Shown here: one piece after another, positions 1-8,791 of the stretch
Position numbering within the stretch: position 1 is the first letter of the stretch
Layout of the letters: each line of letters opens with the position of its first letter
Source: Novosphingobium sp. Fuku2-ISO-50
Lineage (GTDB): Bacteria > Pseudomonadota > Alphaproteobacteria > Sphingomonadales > Sphingomonadaceae
DNA length: 64,000 nucleotides
Assembly (NCBI RefSeq): GCF_001519055.1
Contig: NZ_KQ954294.1
Location: forward strand, 115,688 to 179,687
Direction of reading: 5' to 3'
Notes under the pieces: generated by a model
Databases searched by the model: none
Seen by the model: the letters and a program-made list of their open reading frames with translations, nothing else
What the model was told of the DNA's origin: nothing
Position numbers and translations under genes: made by a program

Positions 1-684
1 GCGGCGGTCGATTTCCTGGCCGATCATGTCCCCGGCATCCGCGATCTCAAATATTTCAGCCACATGGGCGCAAAGCTGTTTGGCGCGCCGGTGCTGATTT
101 CGCGCACCGGCTATACCGGCGAACGCGGCTATGAAATCTTTTGCCGCTCGGTCGACGCCCCGCTGATCTGGGACACGATCCTTGAAAAGGGCAAGGCGCT
201 GGGCATCGGTCCCGCCGCGTTCACCGCGCTCGACCTGCTGCGTGTCGAAAGCTATTTGCTGTTCTATCCCTATGACATGTCGGAATACTTCCCCTTTGCC
301 GACGGCTCGGTCGGCGACAGCTTGTGGGAACTGGGGCTCGATTTCACGGTCAGCCCGGGCAAGACCGGGTTTCGCGGCGCCGACGCGCACGCCCGCCTCA
401 AGGGCAAGGAACGCTTCAGGATCTACGGCGTCGAACTGACTTCGGACAAGGCGCCCGAAACCGGCGACAAGCTGACCGTCGACGGGCGCGAAGTCGGCGT
501 GATCACGATCGGCATGGTCTCGAAACTGACCGGCCGTTCGCTCGGCATTGCCCGGCTGGAACCGGCGTTTGCCGTGGCCGGCACCGACCTGACACTGGTC
601 GGCGCGCAAGGCAGTGTCGCGGCCAAGGCGCAGCCCCTGCCGTTTGACGATCCGCAAAAGACCAAGCGCACCGCCGTCGGCTGA
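1..684 (+). CDS. GcvT/DmdA-like aminomethyltransferase family protein, C-terminal part
   Basis: The reading frame is open from base 1, so the true start lies before the window; 227 residues are visible. The stretch SRTGYTGERGYEI is the conserved folate-binding-domain motif of the GcvT family. The C-terminal barrel motif VSPGKTGFRG and the closing GRSLGIARLEP also fit. The family transfers one-carbon groups between a substrate and tetrahydrofolate: the glycine cleavage T-protein, DMSP demethylase DmdA and aryl O-demethylase LigM are members. The local C1/THF genes make a THF-linked demethylase plausible. The substrate cannot be read from this fragment, and no gcvH or gcvP is nearby, which argues against a glycine cleavage T-protein. 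The stop is 69 bases before a LysR regulator on the same strand. Confidence 0.85.
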   Translation, partial: AAVDFLADHVPGIRDLKYFSHMGAKLFGAPVLISRTGYTGERGYEIFCRSVDAPLIWDTILEKGKALGIGPAAFTALDLLRVESYLLFYPYDMSEYFPFADGSVGDSLWELGLDFTVSPGKTGFRGADAHARLKGKERFRIYGVELTSDKAPETGDKLTVDGREVGVITIGMVSKLTGRSLGIARLEPAFAVAGTDLTLVGAQGSVAAKAQPLPFDDPQKTKRTAVG

Positions 685-753
685 GCACCACCTTTGTTAA
701 ACGTCGGCAGGTCACGCGATTGACGGCGCGCGACCTGTTGATAAATTCGAACA

Positions 754-1680
754 ATGGCCTTTTCCTTTCGTCAGATTCAATATTTCGTCGCGATTGCCGA
801 GCTGGGTTCGCTGTCGAACGCGGCCAAGACGCTCAATGTCACGCCATCCTCGATCACCGTGGCGATCCAGGATCTGGAAGAAAGCCTTGCCTGCCGGCTG
901 TTCGAACGCCGCGCACGAGGCATGGAGCTGACCATCAAGGGGCAGCAGTTCCTGCGCCATGCCCGCACGATTCTCGAATCCGTGGTGCAAGCGCGGCGCA
1001 GCCTGGAGACCGATCCGTCGCTCGTTGCGGGGCGAATCAATCTGGGCGTGACGCCCTTGCTGGCAGGATACGTCCTGGCCGAACTGCTGGCGCGGTTTCG
1101 CCAGTCTTTCCCCAATCCGCAGGTCTCGATACTCGAGGACACGCGCGAGGATCTGGAACATCTGCTGATCGGCGGCGAGCTCGATGCGGCGGCGGTGATC
1201 CTGCCCGAAGACGAGCCGGGACAGGGCTTGCAGGCGATGCATATCCAGTCATCGCCCTATCGCCTGTGGATGGCCGCCGATCATCCGCTGGCGCGCCACA
1301 GCACGGTGGAGATCGCCGCGCTCGAAGGCATGCCGATGATTTTTCTCGCCACCGACGAGATTGCCGAAACCGCCGAAAAGCATTGGCGCAAGGCTGGCGC
1401 GCGGCTCAACGTGCTGGTCCGCACCGGCTCGGTCGAGGCGGTGCGCAGCCTGGTTGCCACCGGCGCGGGCGTGGCGGCGATGCCCGATCTGGCCTTTCGC
1501 CGCTGGTCGCTCGAAGGCGACCGGGTCGAGGCGCGCGCGCTGGCCGATCCGCCCCGTCCGGCGCGGGTCAGCATCGTCTGGCGGCGCGGCGCCGAACAAT
1601 CGCCGGTGCTCAAGGGCTTTCTGTCGGCGGTGCGCAATCCGCAGGCAGCCGACCTGCCTTCGCCAATGGCGAAAACGTGA
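754..1680 (+). CDS. LysR-family transcriptional regulator
   Basis: This 308-residue protein has the LysR layout. The N-terminal winged helix-turn-helix covers about residues 1-60 (FRQIQYFVAIAELGSLSNAA, then TLNVTPSSITVAIQDLEE). A periplasmic-binding-protein-like effector domain runs from about 90 to 300. Length is typical of the family. It sits between a folate-dependent methyltransferase gene and patD, all on the + strand, so it probably controls the adjoining aldehyde dehydrogenase and permease genes. LysR regulators are more often divergent from their target, so this is an inference. Nothing in the sequence identifies the inducer. Confidence 0.92.
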   Translation: MAFSFRQIQYFVAIAELGSLSNAAKTLNVTPSSITVAIQDLEESLACRLFERRARGMELTIKGQQFLRHARTILESVVQARRSLETDPSLVAGRINLGVTPLLAGYVLAELLARFRQSFPNPQVSILEDTREDLEHLLIGGELDAAAVILPEDEPGQGLQAMHIQSSPYRLWMAADHPLARHSTVEIAALEGMPMIFLATDEIAETAEKHWRKAGARLNVLVRTGSVEAVRSLVATGAGVAAMPDLAFRRWSLEGDRVEARALADPPRPARVSIVWRRGAEQSPVLKGFLSAVRNPQAADLPSPMAKT

Positions 1681-1791
1681 TTGCCCTATTTGAAATGGTG
1701 AAGACTCGATGGCTTGGATAGCTTTTCCGCGCAGGCGGCGCCTCGCTCCGCCAAATCTTCGCACACCACTATCCGTAATCGGGGGCCTGAC

Positions 1792-3216
1792 ATGAATTTG
1801 CAGATGTGCATCGGCGACAGCTTTGAAACCGGGCAGGAACCGGCCGAGCGCCTGATCAATCCGCGCACCGGCGCCGCGATTGTCGACATTGCCGAAGCCT
1901 CGCTGGCGCAAGTCGACGCCGCCGTTGCCGCCGCCACCGCCGCCTTTGCCTCATGGTCGCGCACCACGCCGGGCGAACGCAGCGCGCTCCTGCTCAAGCT
2001 GGCCGACCGGATCGAGGCGCAGGCCGAAGACTACGCCCGGCTCGAAGCGCTCAATTGCGGCAAGCCCTATCACCTCGTGCTCAATGACGAGATCCCGGCG
2101 ATTGTCGATTGCGTGCGCTTTTTTGCAGGCGCGGCGCGGACGCTGCACGGGCCGCTGGCGGGCGAATACCTGCCCGGCCATACCTCGATGATCCGCCGCG
2201 ATCCGATCGGCGTGGTGGGCGCGATCGCGCCGTGGAACTATCCGCTGATGATGGCGATCTGGAAAATCGCGGCGCCGGTTGCGGTCGGCAACACGGTCGT
2301 GCTCAAGCCGTCGGAACTGACTCCGCTGACCACGTTCAAGCTGGCCGAAGATGCCGCCGCGCTGTTCCCCGCCGGGGTCATCAACGTTGTCCATGGCCGC
2401 GGCGAAAGCGTCGGCAGCCACCTCATCAACCATCCTGCGGTCGGCATGGTTTCGGTTACCGGCGACATTTCGACCGGGCGCAAAGTGCTTGCCGCCGCGA
2501 CCAAGACGATCAAGCGCACACACCTCGAACTGGGCGGCAAGGCGCCGGTGATCGTGCTCGCCGATGCCGATATTGACGAAGTGGTGTCTGCGCTGCGCAC
2601 CTTCGGGTTCTACAACGCCGGGCAGGACTGCACCGCCGCCTGTCGCATCTATTGCGCCGATGCGGTCTATGACCGGCTCGTCGCCGAACTGGCGAACGCG
2701 GTCGGCACCTTGCGTTTTGACCAGAGCAACGATGACGACAACGAACTGGGCCCGCTGATTTCCGAACGGCAGCGTTCGCGCGTGGCCGCGTTCGTGGCGC
2801 GCGCTGCCGAACAGCCCCATATCGAAATCGCCACCGGCGGCGCGCCGGGCGACGGGCCGGGATTCTATTTCCAGCCGACGGTCATCGCCCATGCGCAGCA
2901 GAGCGACGAGATCGTGCGCCGCGAAGTGTTCGGGCCGGTGGTATCGATCACGCGCTTTGACGATGTCGATCAGGTGATCGGCTGGGCCAACGATTCCGAT
3001 TACGGGCTTGCATCCTCGGTCTGGTCGAAGGATGTTGGTCAGGCGATGCGCGTCGCTGCGGCGCTGCGCTATGGCTGCACCTGGGTAAACACCCATTTCA
3101 TGCTGACCAGCGAGATGCCGCATGGCGGTTTCAAGCAGTCGGGTTACGGCAAGGACATGAGCCTCTATGCGCTCGAAGACTATACCTGCCCGCGCCACAT
3201 CATGATCAAGCTCTGA
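1792..3216 (+). CDS. patD: gamma-aminobutyraldehyde dehydrogenase (PatD-type ALDH)
   Basis: A 474-residue NAD-dependent aldehyde dehydrogenase. The general base lies in [10 protein letters not shown] (E246) and the catalytic cysteine in [11 protein letters not shown] (C280). The cofactor-loop motif APWNYPLMM and the C-terminal [16 protein letters not shown] are also present. Throughout its length it follows the pattern of E. coli PatD/YdcW ([41 protein letters not shown]). PatD oxidises 4-aminobutyraldehyde, or its cyclic form 1-pyrroline, to GABA in putrescine breakdown. An upstream in-frame ATG at 1714 exists. The start at 1792 was chosen because the PatD-like sequence begins there and a GGGGG stretch precedes it. 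The adjacent permease could import the amine precursor. No putrescine aminotransferase is seen nearby. Confidence 0.88.
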   Translation: MNLQMCIGDSFETGQEPAERLINPRTGAAIVDIAEASLAQVDAAVAAATAAFASWSRTTPGERSALLLKLADRIEAQAEDYARLEALNCGKPYHLVLNDEIPAIVDCVRFFAGAARTLHGPLAGEYLPGHTSMIRRDPIGVVGAIAPWNYPLMMAIWKIAAPVAVGNTVVLKPSELTPLTTFKLAEDAAALFPAGVINVVHGRGESVGSHLINHPAVGMVSVTGDISTGRKVLAAATKTIKRTHLELGGKAPVIVLADADIDEVVSALRTFGFYNAGQDCTAACRIYCADAVYDRLVAELANAVGTLRFDQSNDDDNELGPLISERQRSRVAAFVARAAEQPHIEIATGGAPGDGPGFYFQPTVIAHAQQSDEIVRREVFGPVVSITRFDDVDQVIGWANDSDYGLASSVWSKDVGQAMRVAAALRYGCTWVNTHFMLTSEMPHGGFKQSGYGKDMSLYALEDYTCPRHIMIKL

Positions 3217-3235
3217 CCTTTCCGGGGGGAAACCA

Positions 3236-4720
3236 GTGTCCATGACCGACTTGACGAACACCGACGACGACGAACTGAAGGCCCTTGGCTATTCGGCGCA
3301 ATTCGAGCGCTCGATGTCCCTGTGGGAAAATTTTGCGCTCGGCTTTACCTATCTGTCGCCGGTGGTCGGGGTCTATTCGGTGTTTGCCATCGGCATGGCC
3401 GCCGGTGGCCCGCCGATGATCTGGTGGTATCTGATCGCCGCCGTCGGGCAGATGATCGTCTGCCTGACGTTTTGCGAAGTCGTCTCGCAATTCCCGATTT
3501 CGGGCGGGCTCTATCCCTGGTGCCGCCGTCTGGTCGGCAAGAAATGGGCATGGATGGCCGGCTGGGTCTATGGCTGGGCGCTGTTTACCTCGATCGCGGC
3601 GGTTTCGGCGGGCGCAGCGCCGTTTGTCGGCCCGCTGCTCGGATTCCAGACGACGCCGGTGTCAGCAGGGCTGATCGCCATCGCCATCGTCGCGGTTTCG
3701 ACGCTGACCAACCTTGCGGGCACGCGCACGCTGGCGCGGGTCGCGATGTTCGGCTTTATCTGTGAAATCCTCGGCGCGATCGTGGTCGGTGCGTTTCTCC
3801 TGCTGTTTCATCGCCACCAGTCGATCGGGGCGATTTTCCATACTTATGGTCTGGTCAAGAACGGGTCTTACGGCCCCGCGTTCCTGGGGGCGGCGATTGT
3901 CGGCCTGTTTACCTGCTATGGCTTTGAAGCCTGCGGCGATGTCGCCGAAGAAACGCCCAATCCCGGCGTTGCCATTCCCAAGGCGATGAAATCGACCATC
4001 TATGTCGGCATGGCGGCATCGATTTTCGTGGCGTTGGCGCTGATCCTGTCGCTGCCCGATGTCATGGGCGTGATCAGCGGGCGCATTGCCAATCCGATCG
4101 AGGATGCGCTGATTGTCGCGTTCGGGCCGATCGGGGCGAAAGGCGTAGTGCTGATCGTGCTCGTCTCGTTCCTGTCGTGCGCGCTCAGCATGCAGGCCGC
4201 CGCGAGCCGCCTGCTCTATGCCTATGCCCGCGACGAAATGGTCGTGGCGAGCGACTGGCTCGGCAAAGTGTCGAAAACGCACCACGTACCGATGAATGCG
4301 CTGGTCGTTTCGGGGCTGATCGCTTGCGCGATCCTCGTGCTCGGCATGTTCTTTGCCGATGCCGTGGCGACGATCGTCAGCTTTGCGGTGGTGGGCATCT
4401 ATGCCGGGTTCCAGATGGTGGTGCTCGGCGCGACGTTCGCCCGCCTGCGCGGCTGGCAGCCGCACGGCAAATTTCATCTGGGCGCCTGGGGCCTGCCGAT
4501 CAATCTGGCCGGGATTGTCTGGGGCGTCGGCTCGATCCTGATCATGCTGCGCCCCGCCGATGGCGATATGCCGTGGTATACCAGCTATGGCATGGCGCTG
4601 ACTTTTGGCGGCGTGATCGTCACCGGGCTGTTCTACATGCTGGCCGGTCGCCCCCATGACCGCAGCGACGCGCCTGCGGGCGATGCCTGGCTGCGCAAGC
4701 GCCCGGTTGCAAAAGCCTGA
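3236..4720 (+). CDS. APC-superfamily amino acid/amine permease
   Basis: A polytopic membrane protein of about 494 residues with some 12 hydrophobic helices. The N-terminal signature of the amino acid/choline transporter group (NFALGFTYLSPVVGVYSV) is visible. This family includes GABA, choline, ethanolamine and polyamine carriers. The start is either GTG at 3236, close behind a GGGGGA Shine-Dalgarno-like stretch, or ATG at 3242 in the same frame. It follows patD by 19 bases and is probably co-transcribed. The pairing suggests uptake of GABA, putrescine or a related amine; methylated amino compounds are also possible given the downstream C1 operon. The substrate is inferred only from context. 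Confidence 0.88.
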   Translation: MSMTDLTNTDDDELKALGYSAQFERSMSLWENFALGFTYLSPVVGVYSVFAIGMAAGGPPMIWWYLIAAVGQMIVCLTFCEVVSQFPISGGLYPWCRRLVGKKWAWMAGWVYGWALFTSIAAVSAGAAPFVGPLLGFQTTPVSAGLIAIAIVAVSTLTNLAGTRTLARVAMFGFICEILGAIVVGAFLLLFHRHQSIGAIFHTYGLVKNGSYGPAFLGAAIVGLFTCYGFEACGDVAEETPNPGVAIPKAMKSTIYVGMAASIFVALALILSLPDVMGVISGRIANPIEDALIVAFGPIGAKGVVLIVLVSFLSCALSMQAAASRLLYAYARDEMVVASDWLGKVSKTHHVPMNALVVSGLIACAILVLGMFFADAVATIVSFAVVGIYAGFQMVVLGATFARLRGWQPHGKFHLGAWGLPINLAGIVWGVGSILIMLRPADGDMPWYTSYGMALTFGGVIVTGLFYMLAGRPHDRSDAPAGDAWLRKRPVAKA

Positions 4721-4766
4721 ACGAACCCGGCGCCCGCTTTGGCGCCCGAATGAGGAGCGAACGAGG

Positions 4767-5216
4767 ATGTCACACAAAATCACCGTATGGGCCGCTCTTG
4801 CCGCGCTCAGCCTTGCAGGCCCGGCTTGTGCCGCGCCCGCGCACGGCACGAAGCTCGATGTCGTCGAGCGCGCCGATACCGACACCGTCAGCATCAAGGG
4901 CGGCACGGCGGCGGACAATGTCGGCGATGTCATGACCTTTACCAACCCGATCTACGATGCCGCCAATGTCAAGAAACTCGGCGTCGATCACGGCTATTGC
5001 GTGCGCATGATCGTGGGCAAATCGTGGGAATGCCATTGGACCATGATGCTCGCCAAGGGCCAGATCATGGTCGACGGGCCGGTCGATGACGGCGGCGACA
5101 CGGTGCTGGCGGTGATGGGCGGCACCGGGGCGTATCGCGGTGCGCGCGGCGAAATGCTGATCCACGCGCGCGATGCCAAGGCGACGGGCTACGATTTCCA
5201 CTATCGCCTGCAGTAA
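4767..5216 (+). CDS. secreted allene-oxide-cyclase-like barrel protein
   Basis: A 149-residue protein with a signal peptide of about 22 residues (ITVWAALAALSLAGPACA). It has the features of the allene oxide cyclase/dirigent-like beta-barrel fold: VGDVMTFTNPIYDAANVKK, DHGYCVRM, WECHWTMML and GGTGAYRGARGEM. The start at 4767 follows a good ribosome binding site (AGGAGCGAACGAGG); an open frame extends further upstream to 4656 without support. Bacterial members are exported proteins of unknown function, so the plant enzymatic activity should not be assumed. It follows the permease by 46 bases and may belong to the same transcript. Confidence 0.7.
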   Translation: MSHKITVWAALAALSLAGPACAAPAHGTKLDVVERADTDTVSIKGGTAADNVGDVMTFTNPIYDAANVKKLGVDHGYCVRMIVGKSWECHWTMMLAKGQIMVDGPVDDGGDTVLAVMGGTGAYRGARGEMLIHARDAKATGYDFHYRLQ

Positions 5217-5266
5217 TAAAACCCCTGCCCTTCAGGGCAATGGCGTTCACACATTCCATTTTTGTT

Positions 5267-5294
5267 CGTCATTCCCGCGAAGGCGGGAATGACG
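5267..5294. repeat. short intergenic palindrome (CGTCATTCCCGC type)
   Basis: Perfect 12-base arms (CGTCATTCCCGC / GCGGGAATGACG) flank a 4-base loop GAAG. The element stands alone between the barrel-protein gene and gmaS. This is a common type of dispersed palindrome in proteobacterial, including sphingomonad, intergenic regions. A related, more complex copy lies at 54131-54199. Confidence 0.8.
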
Positions 5295-5387
5295 ATGGTT
5301 TATACCTCATTGATTTCAGGTGTAAATTTTCATGGCCGTGATGTGTGAATGACGTAGCCTTCAGGGGCGGGGCTTCTCCCCTCCATC

Positions 5388-5430
5388 AAAAAAAGGCTGC
5401 GGCGATCTACCCGATCGCCGCAGCCTTTTT
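5388..5430. terminator. bidirectional intrinsic terminator
   Basis: An A-run and the stem GGCTGCGGCGATC (left arm ending 5407), a 5-base loop (5408-5412) and the complementary arm GATCGCCGCAGCC are followed by TTTTT (5426-5430). The A-run on one side and T-run on the other make it usable in both directions. It lies between the end of the + strand patD/permease group and the end of gmaS on the - strand. Confidence 0.9.
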
Positions 5431-5452
5431 CATGTCGACGTGTTGAGCGGAC

Positions 5453-6742
5453 TCAGCAATCGAGCGTGTTCGCGCGTTCCCAATCGGTCAGGTGGCGCGC
5501 ATAGTCGTTCCATTCCGAATGCTTGAGCTTGGTATAGGACGGCACCAGTTCGGGCAGCGCCTGTGTCAGCACATCGCTCGCTTCGAGCGCACGAATGGCG
5601 TCGAGCAAGTTGAGCGGCAGCTTGGGTACGTTGGTGACCTTTTCGCCCTCGGTATACATGTTGATGTCGAGACGCGGCCCTGGATCGCGCGCGTTGATCA
5701 GCCCGTCGAGCCCCGCAGCCAGCGCGACGGCGGGCAACAGATAGGGATTGACCGCCCCATCGGCGAGCCGCAGTTCGAGCCGGTTGGGCTCGGGCACGCG
5801 GATCATGTGGGTGCGGTTGTTGCCGGTCCAGGTCACCGAATTGGGCGACCAGGTTGCGCCAGAATTGGTGCGCGGGGCATTGATCCGCTTGTAGCTGTTG
5901 ACCGTGGGATTGGTGATCGCCGCCATCGCCGGGGCGCTGTGCAGCAGGCCGCCGATGAAATGGCGCGCCACGTCGGTAATGTCGTCCGCCCCGGCAAAGG
6001 CGTTGTCCGCCCCCTGCCACAGCGAAAGATGGATGTGACAGCCGTTGCCGGTCAGGTCGATAAACGGCTTGGGCATGAACGTTGCGCGCATGCCGTGCTT
6101 TTCGGCCACCGATTTGGCCATGAACTTGAAAAATGCCATGCGATCGGCGGTCACCAGCGCATCGTCATAGTGCCAGTTCATCTCGAACTGGCCATTGGCG
6201 TCTTCGTGGTCGTTTTGATAGGGTTTCCACCCCAGTTCGAGCATCGCGTCGCAGATCTCGGTGATCACGTCATAGCGGCGCATCAGGGCCTGTTCGTCGT
6301 AACACGGCTTGCCATGGGTATCGTCCGCATCCGACAGCGTGCGGCCATCCGGGCTGATCAGGAAGAATTCGCATTCCACCCCGGTCTTGAGCTGATAGCC
6401 CAGCGCCGCCGCGCGCGCGATCTGCGCCTTGAGCGCGTTGCGCGGGGATGCGGCAACCGGCTTGCCCGCCATCCACAGATCCGACGCCAGCCAGCCCACT
6501 TGCGGTTTCCACGGTAACTGGATCAGGCTGGCCGGATCGGGAATGGCAAACAGATCGGGATCGGCAGGCGACATGTCGAGCCATGTCGCAAAACCGGCAA
6601 AGCCCGCACCGTTTTTCTGCATCTCGCCGATCGCCGAGGCCGGAACCAGCTTGGCACGCTGTTCGCCGAACAAGTCGGTGTAGGATACGAGGAAGTATTT
6701 GATGCCCTTGTCCCGGGCGATTTCGGCAAGATCGGTGGTCAT
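5453..6742 (-). CDS. gmaS: gamma-glutamylmethylamide synthetase
   Basis: A 429-residue enzyme of the glutamine synthetase superfamily. The beta-grasp N-terminal region is followed by the catalytic domain with VECEFF, DANGQFEMNW, GNGCHIHLSL, NSYKRI and ELRLADGAVNPYL; these provide the metal, glutamate and ATP sites. GmaS ligates methylamine to glutamate with ATP. The length and the position 22 bases behind mgsC distinguish it from housekeeping GlnA, as in known gmaS-mgsABC-mgdABCD clusters. It is the last gene of the operon and ends at a strong terminator. A general GlnT/type III glutamine synthetase annotation is the alternative, but the neighbours favour GmaS. Confidence 0.88.
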   Translation of the reverse strand: MTTDLAEIARDKGIKYFLVSYTDLFGEQRAKLVPASAIGEMQKNGAGFAGFATWLDMSPADPDLFAIPDPASLIQLPWKPQVGWLASDLWMAGKPVAASPRNALKAQIARAAALGYQLKTGVECEFFLISPDGRTLSDADDTHGKPCYDEQALMRRYDVITEICDAMLELGWKPYQNDHEDANGQFEMNWHYDDALVTADRMAFFKFMAKSVAEKHGMRATFMPKPFIDLTGNGCHIHLSLWQGADNAFAGADDITDVARHFIGGLLHSAPAMAAITNPTVNSYKRINAPRTNSGATWSPNSVTWTGNNRTHMIRVPEPNRLELRLADGAVNPYLLPAVALAAGLDGLINARDPGPRLDINMYTEGEKVTNVPKLPLNLLDAIRALEASDVLTQALPELVPSYTKLKHSEWNDYARHLTDWERANTLDC

Positions 6743-6764
6743 CGCGGCATCTTTCGAAAAGGGA

Positions 6765-8093
6765 TCAAAACTGCTGACCGGGGATCCAGTTGGTTCCCGC
6801 CAGCGGCACCCGCGCCATCGCGGCGGCCTCGATGGTCAGCGCGACCAGGTCTTCCGGTTCCAGATTGTGCAGGTGGCTCTTGCCGCAGGCCCGCGCGATG
6901 GTCTGCGCTTCGAGCGTCAGCACCGCGAGATAGTTGGCCAGCCGCCGCCCCGCCGCCACCGGATCGAGCCGCGCCGACAGGATCGGATCCTGCGTGGTGA
7001 TCCCGGCGGGGTCTTTGCCTTCGTGCCAGTCGTCATAGGCGCCCGCCGTAGTGCCCAGCGCCTGATATTCGGGCTCGTGGTGCGGATCGTTGTCGCCCAG
7101 CGCGATCAGCGCCGCCGTGCCGATCGCCACGGCGTCGGCGCCCAGCGCCAGCGCCTTGGCCACATCGGCGCCATTGCGGATACCGCCCGACACGATCAGC
7201 TGCACCTTGCGATGCATGCCCAGATCCTGCAGCGCCTGCACCGCCGGGCGGATCGCGGCGAGGATCGGAATGCCGACGTGTTCGATGAACACTTCCTGCG
7301 TTGCCGCCGTGCCGCCCTGCATGCCGTCGAGCACGACGACATCGGCGCCCGATTTCACCGCCAGCGCGACATCGTAATAAGGCCGGGTCGCGCCGACCTT
7401 GACGTAGATCGGCTTTTCCCAATCGGTAATCTCGCGCAGTTCCTCGATCTTGATTTCAAGATCGTCGGGCCCGGTCCAGTCGGGGTGACGGCAGGCCGAT
7501 CGCTGATCGATGCCCTTGGGCAAAGTGCGCATCGCCGCCACGCGGTCGGAAATCTTCTGCCCCAGCAGCATCCCGCCACCGCCCGGCTTGGCGCCCTGCC
7601 CGATCACCACTTCGATGGCATCGGCCTTGCGGATGTCATCGGGGTTCATGCCATAGCGGCTGGGCAGGTATTGATAGATCAGCGTCTGCGACTGGCCACG
7701 CTCTTCGGGCGTCATGCCGCCGTCGCCGGTCGTCGTGCTGGTCCCGGCAAGGGTCGCACCGCGCCCCAGCGCTTCCTTGGCCTGCGCCGACAGCGCGCCA
7801 AAGCTCATTCCCGCAATCGTGACCGGCGTCTTGAGATGAATCGGCTTTTTCGCAAAGCGGGTGCCGAGCCACACGTCGGTGGCGCACTTTTCGCGATAGC
7901 CTTCCAGCGGATAGCGCGACACCGAAGCGCCGAGAAACAGCAAGTCGTCGAAATGGGGCAGCGAACGCTTGGTGCCGCCGCCGCGAATGTCATAGATGCC
8001 GGTCGCCGCCGCACGGCGGATTTCGGACAGCGTATGCGGATCGAACGTCGCGGAATAACGCGGCAGAGTCTGCGGAATGTGGGAATTGTCCAT
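6765..8093 (-). CDS. mgsC: N-methylglutamate synthase subunit C (FMN-binding glutamate-synthase-like)
   Basis: A 442-residue protein homologous to the FMN-binding synthase domain of the glutamate synthase large subunit. Visible motifs are SFGALSAQAKEALGRGA, GDGGMTPEERGQS, EVVIGQGAKPGGGGML and SGGIRNGADVAKALALGADA. With MgsA and MgsB it forms the enzyme that converts gamma-glutamylmethylamide to N-methylglutamate. Where GltB carries the cysteine cluster for its iron-sulfur centre, this protein reads GAYDDWHEGKDPAGITTQDP with no cysteine. The gene starts 11 bases after mgsB and is followed by gmaS. Confidence 0.9.
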   Translation of the reverse strand: MDNSHIPQTLPRYSATFDPHTLSEIRRAAATGIYDIRGGGTKRSLPHFDDLLFLGASVSRYPLEGYREKCATDVWLGTRFAKKPIHLKTPVTIAGMSFGALSAQAKEALGRGATLAGTSTTTGDGGMTPEERGQSQTLIYQYLPSRYGMNPDDIRKADAIEVVIGQGAKPGGGGMLLGQKISDRVAAMRTLPKGIDQRSACRHPDWTGPDDLEIKIEELREITDWEKPIYVKVGATRPYYDVALAVKSGADVVVLDGMQGGTAATQEVFIEHVGIPILAAIRPAVQALQDLGMHRKVQLIVSGGIRNGADVAKALALGADAVAIGTAALIALGDNDPHHEPEYQALGTTAGAYDDWHEGKDPAGITTQDPILSARLDPVAAGRRLANYLAVLTLEAQTIARACGKSHLHNLEPEDLVALTIEAAAMARVPLAGTNWIPGQQF

Positions 8094-8104
8094 CTGGGCG
8101 TTCC

Positions 8105-8791
8105 TCAGTAGGCCGAGGCGTTGTCGACGTGGAAATTGTAAAGCCCGCGTGCCGAGCCATAGCGACGGAATTCCTGCGGACTGACCCCTTCGACCCCTGC
8201 ATCCAAAAGCAGTTTCGTCAGGATTTCCTCGTGTTCGGGGCGCAGCTCCTTTTCGATGCAGTCGGCGCCCAGGCTCTTGACCGCGCCGCGTACGAAAATG
8301 CGCGTTTCGTAAAGGGAATCGCCCAGCGCTTCACCGGCATCGCCCAGCACGACCAGATTGCCCGCCTGCGCCATGAACGCGCTCATCGGGCCGATCGAGC
8401 CTTTGACCACGATGTCGACGCCTTTCATCGAAATGCCGCAGCGCGCCGAGGCATTGCCGTCGATCACCAGCAGGCCGCCATGCGCCGTCGCGCCCGCCGC
8501 CTGGCTGGCATCGCCTTTGACATGGACCCGGCCCGACATCATGTTTTCGGCAACGCCGACCCCGACATTGCCATTGACGATCACGGTCGCGAGTTGATTC
8601 ATGCCCGCGCAGTAATAGCCCGCGTGGCCGTCGATCTCGATCGTGACCGGGGCATTGACCCCGGCGGCCAGCGCATGAGCGCCTTCGGGATTGGCGACGT
8701 GCCAATGGGTTTCGTTGGTATTGGCGGGCAACGCGTGCAGCGCAGCGTTGAGTTCGCGCCTGGTGGTTACGGCAAGGTCGAAAGCGGGCAT
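8105..8791 (-). CDS. mgsB: N-methylglutamate synthase subunit B (GXGXG domain)
   Basis: A 228-residue protein made of the right-handed beta-helix repeat of the glutamate synthase C-terminal (GXGXG) domain. Repeated glycine-containing turns are visible (VNGNVGVGVAENMMSG, HVKGDASQAAGATAHGG, VIDGNASARCGISMKG, VLGDAGEALGDS). It is the structural middle subunit of the MgsABC synthase. The ATG at 8791 overlaps the last base of the mgsA stop codon (TGATG), so the two are probably translationally coupled. A longer open frame upstream overlaps mgsA and was discarded. Confidence 0.9.
   Translation of the reverse strand: MPAFDLAVTTRRELNAALHALPANTNETHWHVANPEGAHALAAGVNAPVTIEIDGHAGYYCAGMNQLATVIVNGNVGVGVAENMMSGRVHVKGDASQAAGATAHGGLLVIDGNASARCGISMKGVDIVVKGSIGPMSAFMAQAGNLVVLGDAGEALGDSLYETRIFVRGAVKSLGADCIEKELRPEHEEILTKLLLDAGVEGVSPQEFRRYGSARGLYNFHVDNASAY

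Noticed and set aside
5453..6742. Ordinary glutamine synthetase glnA
   Set aside because: Size and position directly behind mgsABC point to gamma-glutamylmethylamide synthetase; no glnB or nitrogen regulation genes accompany it.
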